Notes under the pieces: model-generated | Databases searched by the model: none | Seen by the model: the letters and a program-made list of their open reading frames with translations, nothing else | What the model was told of the DNA's origin: nothing | Part shown: positions 57,122-64,000 of the stretch, piece by piece | How the letters are laid out: every line of letters starts with the position of its first letter | How positions within the stretch are numbered: position 1 is the first letter of the stretch | Program-made: the position numbers and the translations under genes | Assembly (NCBI GenBank): GCA_026397725.1 | Contig: JAPLUI010000119.1 | Location: 62,001 to 126,000 of the forward strand | Source: Verrucomicrobiota bacterium | GTDB lineage: Bacteria; Verrucomicrobiota; Verrucomicrobiia; Verrucomicrobiales; Akkermansiaceae | Direction: 5' to 3' | DNA: 64,000 nucleotides

Positions 57122-57226
57122 TTAGGACTTATAGCGGAGACGCTTCTTGTGGCGGTTCTGCTTCATGCGCTTCTTGCGCTTGTGCTTGTTGATCTTCGTT
57201 TTTCGACGTTTCTTGATGGAGCCCAT
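57122..57226 (-). CDS. 34-residue basic protein of the AURKAIP1/COX24 (bS22-like) type
   Basis: A very short gene: MGSIKKRRKTKINKHKRKKR followed by MKQNRHKKRLRYKS and a TAA at 57122. More than half of the residues are Lys or Arg. The pattern S-x-K-K-R-R-K-x-x-N-K-H-K-x-x-K matches the small AURKAIP1/COX24-domain proteins annotated in Bacteroidetes, Chlorobi and PVC bacteria, related to mycobacterial ribosomal protein bS22 and mitochondrial mS38. A ribosomal role near the decoding centre is inferred from these relatives. It is 126 bp from the 3' end of hisG on the same strand. Confidence 0.8.
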   Translation of the reverse strand: MGSIKKRRKTKINKHKRKKRMKQNRHKKRLRYKS

Positions 57227-57352
57227 GACGGTTGCGTTGCGGGGGTTGGTTGGCGGTGAAAAGTGCCTGGTGGCGGCGGTGTTGGCCGGCACCGGATTGG
57301 CTGTGGCAATTGGTTCTGCGGTGGTTGTTGGGGATCGCGGGTGCGGTCAGAG

Positions 57353-58234
57353 TCAGGGAACCAGCTTGTTGAGCGGATATTCGATGATGCCTTCCGCGCC
57401 GAGACGCTTGAGGTCGGGGATGATGTCTCGAACCACGATTTCGTCAATCACGGTTTCAACGGCGACCCAGCCATCCTCAGCCAGTTGGGATACCGTCGGG
57501 CGGCGGAGCGAGGGCAGCCTGGCCAGCAACTCGGCCAGACAACTCTGCGGCAGGTTCATCTTGAGGCCCACTTTGCCGCGAGCCCCAAGCGCCGCCTTGA
57601 GCAGCAGCGCAATGCGCTCCATTTTCCCCAATTTCCACGGCTCCGCCGCCGCCGCCCGGCTGGCGTAAAAGTGCGGAAACGAGGTCAGCAGCGTGTCAAC
57701 AATCCGCAGGCGGTTGGCCTTGATCGACGAACCGGTTTCGGTGACATCGACGATGGCATCGACCAAATCCGGCACCTTCACCTCGGTGGCCCCCCACGAA
57801 AATTCAACTTCGGCCTGAATGCCGCGTTCGTTGAGGTAGCGCTGGGTGATGCCCACGCCCTCGGTGGCGATGCGCTTGCCCTCCAGGTCTTCCGGTTTGC
57901 GGATCGGTGAATCCTCGGGCACCACCAGCACCCAGCGGGTCGGCCGGGTGGTGGCACGCGAGTATTGCAGCTCGGCGAGGTCCACCAAGTCCACCCCGTT
58001 TTCGTAGGCCCAATCGTAGCCGGTGATGCCACAATCGATGAAGCCCTGGCCGAGGTAGCGTCCGATTTCCTGGGCGCGGATCATGTAGAGATCGAGTTCC
58101 GCATCATTCGAGGCCGGCCGCAGCCCGCGCGACGACACGTAAACCTCGTAGCCGGCTTTGGCCAACAGCTCGATCGTTGGCTCCTGCAGGCTGCCTTTCG
58201 GAATTGCGAATCTCAGAGTTCGGGGGGTATCCAT
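57353..58234 (-). CDS. hisG: ATP phosphoribosyltransferase (long form, HisG)
   Basis: 293 residues from the ATG at 58234 (MDTPRTLRFAIPKGSLQEPT), the length of the long, self-regulated form. It catalyses the first step of histidine synthesis, joining ATP and PRPP. Motifs are AIPKGSLQEPTIELL, DCGITGYDWAYENG, ELQYSRATTRPTRWVLVVPE, and the PRPP-binding DAIVDVTETGSSIKAN. The C-terminal ACT-like domain (about 215-293) should bind histidine for feedback inhibition, so no HisZ is needed. It is divergent from Verru_Chthon cassette protein A. Confidence 0.95.
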   Translation of the reverse strand: MDTPRTLRFAIPKGSLQEPTIELLAKAGYEVYVSSRGLRPASNDAELDLYMIRAQEIGRYLGQGFIDCGITGYDWAYENGVDLVDLAELQYSRATTRPTRWVLVVPEDSPIRKPEDLEGKRIATEGVGITQRYLNERGIQAEVEFSWGATEVKVPDLVDAIVDVTETGSSIKANRLRIVDTLLTSFPHFYASRAAAAEPWKLGKMERIALLLKAALGARGKVGLKMNLPQSCLAELLARLPSLRRPTVSQLAEDGWVAVETVIDEIVVRDIIPDLKRLGAEGIIEYPLNKLVP

Positions 58235-58360
58235 TGGGGGGAACCGAGCTTGTGCGCCATCCCGCCTGCCGAATCAAGCCAAGTTTTGCAGAAAATGACC
58301 AAAACCCGCAAAAATTCTTCGCATCACCATCTATCACGATGTATTCACCCTTCAGCCAAA

Positions 58361-61300
58361 ATGGTTCCGACCCTGCCACACAACCTCCATGGTCATTCCC
58401 GATTTCCAGTCCGCGGTTTCGCGCTGGTGGCGGTGCTGTCGTTGCTGGTCCTGCTGGGGATGCTGGCGGTCGGCCTGCTCAGCCTTTCCTCGATTTCCCT
58501 GCGCAGTGCCGGGCAGAGCACCTATCAGGTTCGCGCCCAGGCGAACGCCAGGCTCGCCCTGATGCTTGCCCTCGGGGACTTGCAGCGCCACACGGGCCCG
58601 GATACCCGGGCCACCGCCCCGGCATCGATTCTCGACGCAGACGACGTCAAGAACCCGCATTGGACGGGAGTCTGGAACACCCGTGCCGCCACCGGCAAGC
58701 CGCTCTTCGCCCGCGACGACAAAACCGGCGGACTCAGCGACACCCGGGTCACCCCGGGCACTGCGGCACAGCCCACCCTGGCCTGGCTGGTCAGTGGCGG
58801 CGAGACCCTGCCGACCATCGATCCGCGCGACCCCATTGCCGGAAATCCGGTGAGACTCGTCGGGCCCGGCACCGTTGGCGACGACAACGTCAGCAACGAG
58901 GTGTTTGCCCCGCAAGTCGCGATCAACATCGACCCCAAACAGCAGGGGCATTACGCATGGTGGGTGGGCGACCTCGGAATCAAGGCCAACCTCGCCACCC
59001 CGGACGCTTTCGAAGGCAAAGCGCCCGACCCCCGCGATCCGGGTGCCGGCGGGTGGTTCCGTCTGATGACCTCGCAGGAAGCGGATGCCTCCACCCTCGC
59101 CGACCCGGCCCGCCTGAATGCCTCCAAAAAACGTCTGCTCGCGTCTGAAAACACCCCGGACCTGCTCAAGGCCAAGGCACCCGCCACTTTCGACAGGCAC
59201 TTCCACGATTTCACCACGCATTCCACCGGCCTGCTCACGGACATGGCAAACGGCGGCTTGAAACGCGACCTCACCGCATACTTCCTGAGCGACGGCAAGA
59301 TTCCCGAGCGCAAGGGGCTGCCCGGGCTCAGCGATCAGGACAACCTCGTCGGCCCCGCCAATGCCAGCGCCGCCGCGCGGGATGGCATTCCCTGGTCTGC
59401 CACGCGCCACCAGTTCACTTCGCCCCGGTTCGGGCTGCTGCGCCGCTGGGCCAACACGGCCGCGCCCTTCGGGGCCCGCGAGTTCAATGCCATCCCGCCG
59501 AAACCCGAACCCGCCCCGCGTACCAAGGCCTCCAACGAACTCGCGCTGGCCAACCTGACGCCCGCCTCGATCGCTGCGACCGACACGCCTAACATCTTCC
59601 CGATCCTCGTCGAGGGTTCGCTGTTCTACAACATGAGTTGGCATCTCGCCACGCCCCGGCCAGGGCAGACCACGCCCGCGCATCCCTATCAAGTCCGGCT
59701 CCATGTCTATCCGCGCTTCGTGCTGTGGAACCCGTACAATGTCGACCTGACCATCGACCGGTGCCTGGGCATGATCCAGGGCAACGGACGGCAGGAAATG
59801 TGGACCGATGGCTACTACCCGGCTGGCACCGGGCGCATTGATATGGTGGCCCAATGGATCTGGTTCGAGGGCGGCCGCAACACCAATTTCGTGCCAGCCA
59901 GCGGCTCGATTTTGGACAGTGAGGGATACAAGGATCCCTACATCGGCTGCTGGTATTTCTCCATTCCACGCACCACCTTCGGCCCTGGCGAATGCCTGGT
60001 GTTCTCGGCGGAGAAGTCTGCCGAATACAACCGCCCGATGACCAGCGACGGCCCCTGCGCGCTCGAAGCCAACTCCCTCACCTGCCTCAAGCCGCCACAT
60101 CCCTCGCGCAGTTACTATACCTCCGACAGTGAAGTTGATGGTGGCATCAATTTCATTCCAACCCTGTTCTGGTTTGCACCCGCAGAGGGATTTACCAGCG
60201 GCGGCATCCGCAACCAAACCGATGATTGCCGGGTCGTGCTGAAGAAACTGGGCACCGCCAGCAATGTCACGTTCAAGGACTTCGATGCGCTGCCACAAAT
60301 CGCGCTGCTGTCCGCCTCGCTGCAATACGGCAGCGGTCGCGAACCTCGCATCGCCTGGAGCCTCAATGAGAAAATGGTCGTCGAGGAAACCGGACCCACC
60401 GCAGTCTCCACCCAGCCCCTGAAATACCCCCCCAACGTCCGCACCCGCGAAGGCATCCGCCTCAGATGGTTCGATGAGCACCGGTCAAATTTGGAGGGCT
60501 CGGGCGACCTCAAGGACACGCCCCATTTTGAAGATGCGCTGTTGGCCAACTGGAACCCGCGGGCCTCTTACGTCGCCCGCTCGCCATTTGAAAACATCGC
60601 CGGCTCCATGCCAGTCTCCGGCACCATGGGCGGGCCGTGGTTCTTCGGTGCCTACACCCGCGATCTCTACGATGGCGCCGTGTCGTGGGGTGACCAGACG
60701 CCCGTGCCACGCGGCGGACGCTACCATGGCAACCCCTTCGGCCCGCCCCAGGAAAACGGCGGCCGGCCCATCGTCCTGTTTGACCTCCCACGGCTCGACA
60801 CCGGCATCTTGTCCATCGCCCAATTCCAGCACGCCAAGCTTTCCGAGTTCGTTTGGCATCCGTCGTTTGCCGTCGGTCAATCCCTCGCCGACCCCAGGCT
60901 TGCCGGTGCCCGCCTGAGCGGACTGAACCGCACCTCACCGCTCTATGCCGGAGCCATCGAATCCCAGACGGGCGGGTTTGACGCCGGCGCCATCGGCTGG
61001 TCGGACGATGCCGAGCGTGCCACCGGCCGCGAGGCCTGGGCCGCCCAGGGGCGGGCGATTTTCCAGGACTATCCGGCCAGCGACAACCTCGTCTATGACC
61101 TCTCCTTCGAGCTGAACCACTCCCTCTGGGACAGCTTCTTCCTGTCCACCGGCAGCGCCTCCGCCAAACAACAGTTCCTAACCGATCCGTCCGGCCACCC
61201 GCTGCCCAATGGCCGGATGGCCCTGGCCCCGGTCACCGGACCCGCGGCCACCCCCGCCGACCTGACCGACTTTCACCGCTGCGCCTACACCCTCAACGTC

Positions 61301-62053
61301 GATGGCGCGTTCAACGTGAACTCCACCAGCGTGGAAGCCTGGAAAGCCGTGCTCGGTGCCACCCGGCGGCTGTCAAGTGACGGAAAATCCGCCGCCTTCC
61401 CCCGGGTTCTCTCGCCCCCCGGCGACCCCTGGACATCCGACGACCCCACCACGGCCGAATCCGCATGGTCCGGCAGCCGCACGCTCAAGGCCGAGGAAAT
61501 CGAGCGCCTTGCCCGCGCCATCGTGGATGAAGTGCGCAAGCGCGGGCCGTTCCTCTCGCTGGCGGATTTCGTCAACCGGCGGCTCGCCAACAATGAAACC
61601 GGCCGCATGGGGGCGCTCCAAGCCGCCATCGAGGCCGCCCGTTTGAATGAACGCTTCAAAGCCGCCTATCCGCTCGACAACACCAAATCCCTGCCCGATT
61701 ACGCCCATCCGGACAACCTCCAGGACGCCACCCGTCTGGAGCAAACCCTCAAGCCCGCTTGCAAGGCCTGGGGCCTCCCCGGTTATCTAACGCAAGGCGA
61801 GCTGCTCCAGGTGCTGGGCCCGATGCTCGCCGCCCGCTCGGACACCTTCATCATCCGGGCCTATGGTGACGCCACGGATGCCGATGGCAAACTGCGGGCC
61901 CGCGCCTGGTGTGAAGCCGTCGTCCAACGCTGTCCCGAACCGATCGCCGCGGATGCCTCCGGCCTCAACTCGGCAAACCTGGGCAAGCCCTCGGACCTGG
62001 GCCGCCGCTTCATGATCAAGTCCTTCCGCTGGCTGCGCCCGGAAGAAATTTGA
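58361..62053 (+). CDS. Verru_Chthon cassette protein A (TIGR02600 family)
   Basis: 1230 residues. A prepilin-like N-terminus follows the ATG at 58361: FPVRGFALVAVLSLLVLLGM, with a likely cleavage after G and a hydrophobic helix, as in PilX-type pseudopilins. Conserved family stretches include QANARLALMLALGDLQRHTG, HYAWWVGDLGIKANLA, RLHVYPRFVLWNPYNV and CAYTLNVDGAFNVNSTSVEA. Family members are found in verrucomicrobia in a cassette with proteins B, C and D, all with type IV pilin-like starts. The cassette is thought to be exported, but its purpose is unknown. In this window no B, C or D member is seen; the next gene is an HTH protein. Upstream in-frame ATGs exist at 58295 and earlier; 58361 best fits the prepilin signal. 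Confidence 0.85.
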   Translation: MVPTLPHNLHGHSRFPVRGFALVAVLSLLVLLGMLAVGLLSLSSISLRSAGQSTYQVRAQANARLALMLALGDLQRHTGPDTRATAPASILDADDVKNPHWTGVWNTRAATGKPLFARDDKTGGLSDTRVTPGTAAQPTLAWLVSGGETLPTIDPRDPIAGNPVRLVGPGTVGDDNVSNEVFAPQVAINIDPKQQGHYAWWVGDLGIKANLATPDAFEGKAPDPRDPGAGGWFRLMTSQEADASTLADPARLNASKKRLLASENTPDLLKAKAPATFDRHFHDFTTHSTGLLTDMANGGLKRDLTAYFLSDGKIPERKGLPGLSDQDNLVGPANASAAARDGIPWSATRHQFTSPRFGLLRRWANTAAPFGAREFNAIPPKPEPAPRTKASNELALANLTPASIAATDTPNIFPILVEGSLFYNMSWHLATPRPGQTTPAHPYQVRLHVYPRFVLWNPYNVDLTIDRCLGMIQGNGRQEMWTDGYYPAGTGRIDMVAQWIWFEGGRNTNFVPASGSILDSEGYKDPYIGCWYFSIPRTTFGPGECLVFSAEKSAEYNRPMTSDGPCALEANSLTCLKPPHPSRSYYTSDSEVDGGINFIPTLFWFAPAEGFTSGGIRNQTDDCRVVLKKLGTASNVTFKDFDALPQIALLSASLQYGSGREPRIAWSLNEKMVVEETGPTAVSTQPLKYPPNVRTREGIRLRWFDEHRSNLEGSGDLKDTPHFEDALLANWNPRASYVARSPFENIAGSMPVSGTMGGPWFFGAYTRDLYDGAVSWGDQTPVPRGGRYHGNPFGPPQENGGRPIVLFDLPRLDTGILSIAQFQHAKLSEFVWHPSFAVGQSLADPRLAGARLSGLNRTSPLYAGAIESQTGGFDAGAIGWSDDAERATGREAWAAQGRAIFQDYPASDNLVYDLSFELNHSLWDSFFLSTGSASAKQQFLTDPSGHPLPNGRMALAPVTGPAATPADLTDFHRCAYTLNVDGAFNVNSTSVEAWKAVLGATRRLSSDGKSAAFPRVLSPPGDPWTSDDPTTAESAWSGSRTLKAEEIERLARAIVDEVRKRGPFLSLADFVNRRLANNETGRMGALQAAIEAARLNERFKAAYPLDNTKSLPDYAHPDNLQDATRLEQTLKPACKAWGLPGYLTQGELLQVLGPMLAARSDTFIIRAYGDATDADGKLRARAWCEAVVQRCPEPIAADASGLNSANLGKPSDLGRRFMIKSFRWLRPEEI

Positions 62054-62107
62054 AGTCCCGGTCTGCCGAGACTTGCCAAGTGCCGCTCCCTTTGCCAAAT
62101 TCATCCC

Positions 62108-62920
62108 ATGCTTTGCCGCAAAGTCGTACCAGCAGGATTTCGTGTGACCGGTCACAAACCCATTCTGACCAAGGAACAGCGTGCGGAAATCCTTCGCCGC
62201 CTGGGCGAAGGAGAAAAGCAAGTGGCGCTGGGCAAGGAGTTCAACGTCACCCGCGCGGCGATTTCCCTGCTCAAGCAACGAACCGCCGACCCCGCACGCT
62301 TCGCGAATAAGTACGAGTGGAAAAAACGCCTCACCGATGGGGAAATCGCCACCTTCAAGCACACCCTCGACACCACCCTGCCAAAAGACCATGACCTGGA
62401 TGTGCTCGGCCCCGCGCCTTCACGACTCTGGACCATGGAGCGCGGCTACGCCCTGGCCAACAAGCTGTTCAGGAAGGAACCTGCCGTGCGCATCATGAAA
62501 GATTGCATGGGGGACCATCTCACCCGGCGTCCCGATTCCTATCTCACACCGCCCGAACCGCCGCCCCCGCGGGACCTCCGCAGACTCCCGCCGGAACTGG
62601 CCGCCGATAAGGACTTCGTCAAATACTACCTGTCACCCATCGCCTTGCAGATCGAGCAACGCGAATACGAACTTGCCCTCGAGCACTACCATCAACTACA
62701 CGCCAAGTTTCTACAACAGCAAGCGTCCCAAGCCACCGCCACGTTGCGCCCACCCGAGTTGGATGACGATGCCTGGGCGGACCCCTCCCCGCCGCCGCTC
62801 CCAGGCACCGGACCTTCCGACCCGTCGCCCCCACCGGCACCCGGCCACCGCCTCGGCAAGCATGCCAAGAGCAAGGGCAGCCCGTTCACCAAAGCCAAAC
62901 GCACTAAGAAAAAACACTGA
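62108..62920 (+). CDS. Helix-turn-helix protein with a Pro-rich and Lys-rich tail
   Basis: 270 residues. The N-terminal HTH (about 18-60: LTKEQRAEILRRLGEGEKQV, ALGKEFNVTRAAISLLKQR) is of the homeodomain-like/IS630-type. A second helical block follows (APSRLWTMERGYALANKLF) with a charged surface, recalling the winged second domain of IS630-type transposases. Residues 190-250 are Pro/Ser-rich (PPPLPGTGPSDPSPPPAPGH), and the end is basic (KHAKSKGSPFTKAKRTKKKH). No catalytic domain was seen. It may be a domesticated DNA-binding part of a transposase, or a regulator; the identity is not known. It lies 54 bp downstream of Verru_Chthon protein A. Confidence 0.6.
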   Translation: MLCRKVVPAGFRVTGHKPILTKEQRAEILRRLGEGEKQVALGKEFNVTRAAISLLKQRTADPARFANKYEWKKRLTDGEIATFKHTLDTTLPKDHDLDVLGPAPSRLWTMERGYALANKLFRKEPAVRIMKDCMGDHLTRRPDSYLTPPEPPPPRDLRRLPPELAADKDFVKYYLSPIALQIEQREYELALEHYHQLHAKFLQQQASQATATLRPPELDDDAWADPSPPPLPGTGPSDPSPPPAPGHRLGKHAKSKGSPFTKAKRTKKKH

Positions 62921-63218
62921 CCGGGCCACGGAATCTCCCAAGGACTTGAGGTTCAGGGCTTGATGCGCAGCCCACGCGGGACGGGCAATCCTGTTCAAAT
63001 AAGCGCGAAGGACAGATAAATAAGACCACCGATGACACGGCGCACCGGATGCACACGGATAGGAGAAAAATGCGCGGAGCACCATCCGTGCCGATCCGTG
63101 CAATCCGTGGTTGAAAATTCGTAATCGAACAGTATTGCGCGGGCGGGATTGCCAGACGCTTCACGGCCACACCACAGCGAACCCGGCGGCTCATCAATCG
63201 CCCGTGGCAGGGGCGGAG
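62921..63218. other. Convergent spacer with CGGATT-type repeats
   Basis: The spacer between the HTH gene and the PqiA-like gene. It holds the inverted repeat pair at 63030-63110 and no recognised gene. Confidence 0.5.
63030..63110. repeat. Inverted pair of CACGGAT-type repeats
   Basis: Left: GATGACACGG, CACCGGATG and CACACGGATAGG. Right: CCATCCGTGCCGATCCGTG and CAATCCGTGG. The halves can pair. The words match the repeat at 37859-38035. Confidence 0.7.
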
Positions 63219-63869
63219 TCATTCTCCGGCCACCTCCAGCCGATCCCAAAGTTCATGTTGGTCAATCCCGGCCGCCGCCCCAGCCATACACACCATGAGC
63301 GCCGCAAAGGCCCAGAATCCCACGCCAAAGGACAAGTCCGCCATTTGGCCCAACTTCATCAGGCTCACCAACACTCCTAACAAGAACACCTCGATCATGT
63401 TCCATGGCTCGGTGCGGCTCAGCCAGCGGGCGACTTGCCGGGCACCCGGGGCCGCCCGGCCGGCCAGCAAGGGTCCGCACACATAGAGCATGCCGCCGGC
63501 CAGCACCAGGGGTGCGGCGATGGTGAACACCGCCACGCACCAGCCAATCGCCGGGCTGCCCTCACGAATCAACTCCCGCGCCGCCCGTGCCAGGTTCAGC
63601 TCGGTCCGGATGCCGTTCGCCTCCATGGTCAGGAAGGGAAACGCGTGGACGATTCCCATCAGGATCAACGCGGTCAGCGAAAACGCCGTCACCCTCACCA
63701 GTGAGGCCGTGCGGTTTTGATAGAGCAGCACTCCGCAGCGTTTGCAGCGTGCCGCGGTGCCCTCGGGCACGGCCGCCGCCGTATGCAGCGTGTCGCAGAA
63801 ATGGCAGGCCACCTGATGGGGCCCGCCAGCGGGCTTCGGCCACGGGGAAATCGAGCTTGCGCGTTTCAA
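63219..63869 (-). CDS. PqiA-like membrane protein
   Basis: 216 residues. A cytoplasmic zinc-ribbon start (CHFCDTLHTAAAVPEGTAAR CKRCG) is followed by four transmembrane helices (about 57-77, 105-128, 155-175 and 180-200) and the signature EPWNMIEVFLLGVLVSLMKL. This is the PqiA/YebS (paraquat-inducible protein A) module, part of an intermembrane lipid-transport system with MCE proteins. Only one module is present here, whereas E. coli PqiA has two. The start is a TTG at 63869, which overlaps the stop of the upstream gene (TTGA), indicating translational coupling. No MCE-domain gene is in the window. Confidence 0.8.
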   Translation of the reverse strand: MKRASSISPWPKPAGGPHQVACHFCDTLHTAAAVPEGTAARCKRCGVLLYQNRTASLVRVTAFSLTALILMGIVHAFPFLTMEANGIRTELNLARAARELIREGSPAIGWCVAVFTIAAPLVLAGGMLYVCGPLLAGRAAPGARQVARWLSRTEPWNMIEVFLLGVLVSLMKLGQMADLSFGVGFWAFAALMVCMAGAAAGIDQHELWDRLEVAGE

Positions 63870-64000
63870 AATGTGGACGGGTTGGGGCAGCGGTAGGCCA
63901 CCACCCGCTGGCTGAGTTCACCAAGGCCCTCGACGCCGCATTCGACCAAATCGCCTGCTTGCAGGTAGCGTGGCGGAGTCATTCCCATCGCCACGCCACC
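63866..64000 (-). CDS. Fumarylacetoacetate hydrolase-family protein, C-terminal end (cut by window edge)
   Basis: The last 44 codons read GVAMGMTPPRYLQAGDLVEC, GVEGLGELSQRVV, ending PNPSTF-stop. GVAMGxxPPRYLxxGDxVExGIxGLGxxxQxV is the C-terminal signature of FAH-type hydrolases/isomerases (2-keto-4-pentenoate hydratase/acylpyruvase group), which act on beta-diketo acids from aromatic or sugar catabolism. The catalytic centre lies outside the window. Its stop overlaps the PqiA-like start. Confidence 0.8.
   Translation of the reverse strand, partial: GGVAMGMTPPRYLQAGDLVECGVEGLGELSQRVVAYRCPNPSTF

Noticed and set aside
58352..60481. 709-codon minus-strand frame
   Set aside because: Antisense to Verru_Chthon cassette protein A; no domain seen.
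1..64000. tRNA or rRNA genes
   Set aside because: No cloverleaf with a GTTCGANTC-type T-loop and no conserved rRNA stretch was noticed on either strand; a tRNAscan-SE run would be decisive.

Overview
This 64 kb window is GC-rich and reads as a piece of chromosome from a Verrucomicrobiota bacterium, probably of the Verrucomicrobiales / Akkermansiaceae type. The evidence is a Verru_Chthon cassette protein A, a TIGR02597-like C-terminal domain, a PEP-CTERM protein, secreted glycan-degrading enzymes, a secreted serpin and several degenerate transposase genes. These are recalled family resemblances read from translated sequence; no database search was run.

Layout. (1) 1-6.5 kb, minus strand: a truncated PEP synthase/PPDK-like gene, a membrane-anchored PQQ-type beta-propeller, a secreted alpha-galactosidase whose signal peptide is out of frame with its body, and a secreted sialidase-like Asp-box protein. 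This looks like a glycan-degradation patch. (2) 6.5-7.1 kb: fused remnants of two unrelated insertion sequences. (3) 7.5-26.2 kb, minus strand: a giant secreted adhesin-like gene of about 18 kb (5,978 residues, 14 tandem units of about 700 bp) followed by a small PEP-CTERM gene. (4) 26.2-28.6 kb: repeat-rich spacer with REP-like hairpins and a perfect 36-nt palindrome, a DUF3782-type nuclease-fold protein and a broken IS4 transposase. (5) 28.6-35 kb: a polyprenyl diphosphate synthase, a large lipoprotein, a von Willebrand A protein, TrmO and a small membrane protein. (6) 35-46 kb: a serpin, a sugar porter, a frameshifted REP-associated tyrosine transposase (RAYT), nine perfect copies of a 14-bp repeat, a GH32 fructan hydrolase, gene debris and GTP-dependent PEP carboxykinase. 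Sugar porter and GH32 fit fructan or sucrose use. (7) 46-64 kb: a rhomboid-mazG pair, a secreted CAP-like protein, ilvB-ilvH, an SNF2 ATPase-SWIM pair, a 34-residue basic AURKAIP1/COX24-like protein, hisG, Verru_Chthon cassette protein A, a helix-turn-helix protein, a PqiA-like membrane protein and the 3' end of a fumarylacetoacetate-hydrolase-family gene.

From a hunting point of view the strongest signals are the giant repeat protein and its higher-order duplication, the SNF2 ATPase next to a SWIM protein with a histone-H1-like tail, the families of intergenic hairpins and satellites (one alongside a RAYT gene), and the excess of the pentamer CTAAC/GTTAG, which is spelled with otherwise rare codons in several reading frames. 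No tRNA, rRNA, CRISPR array or prophage was recognised.
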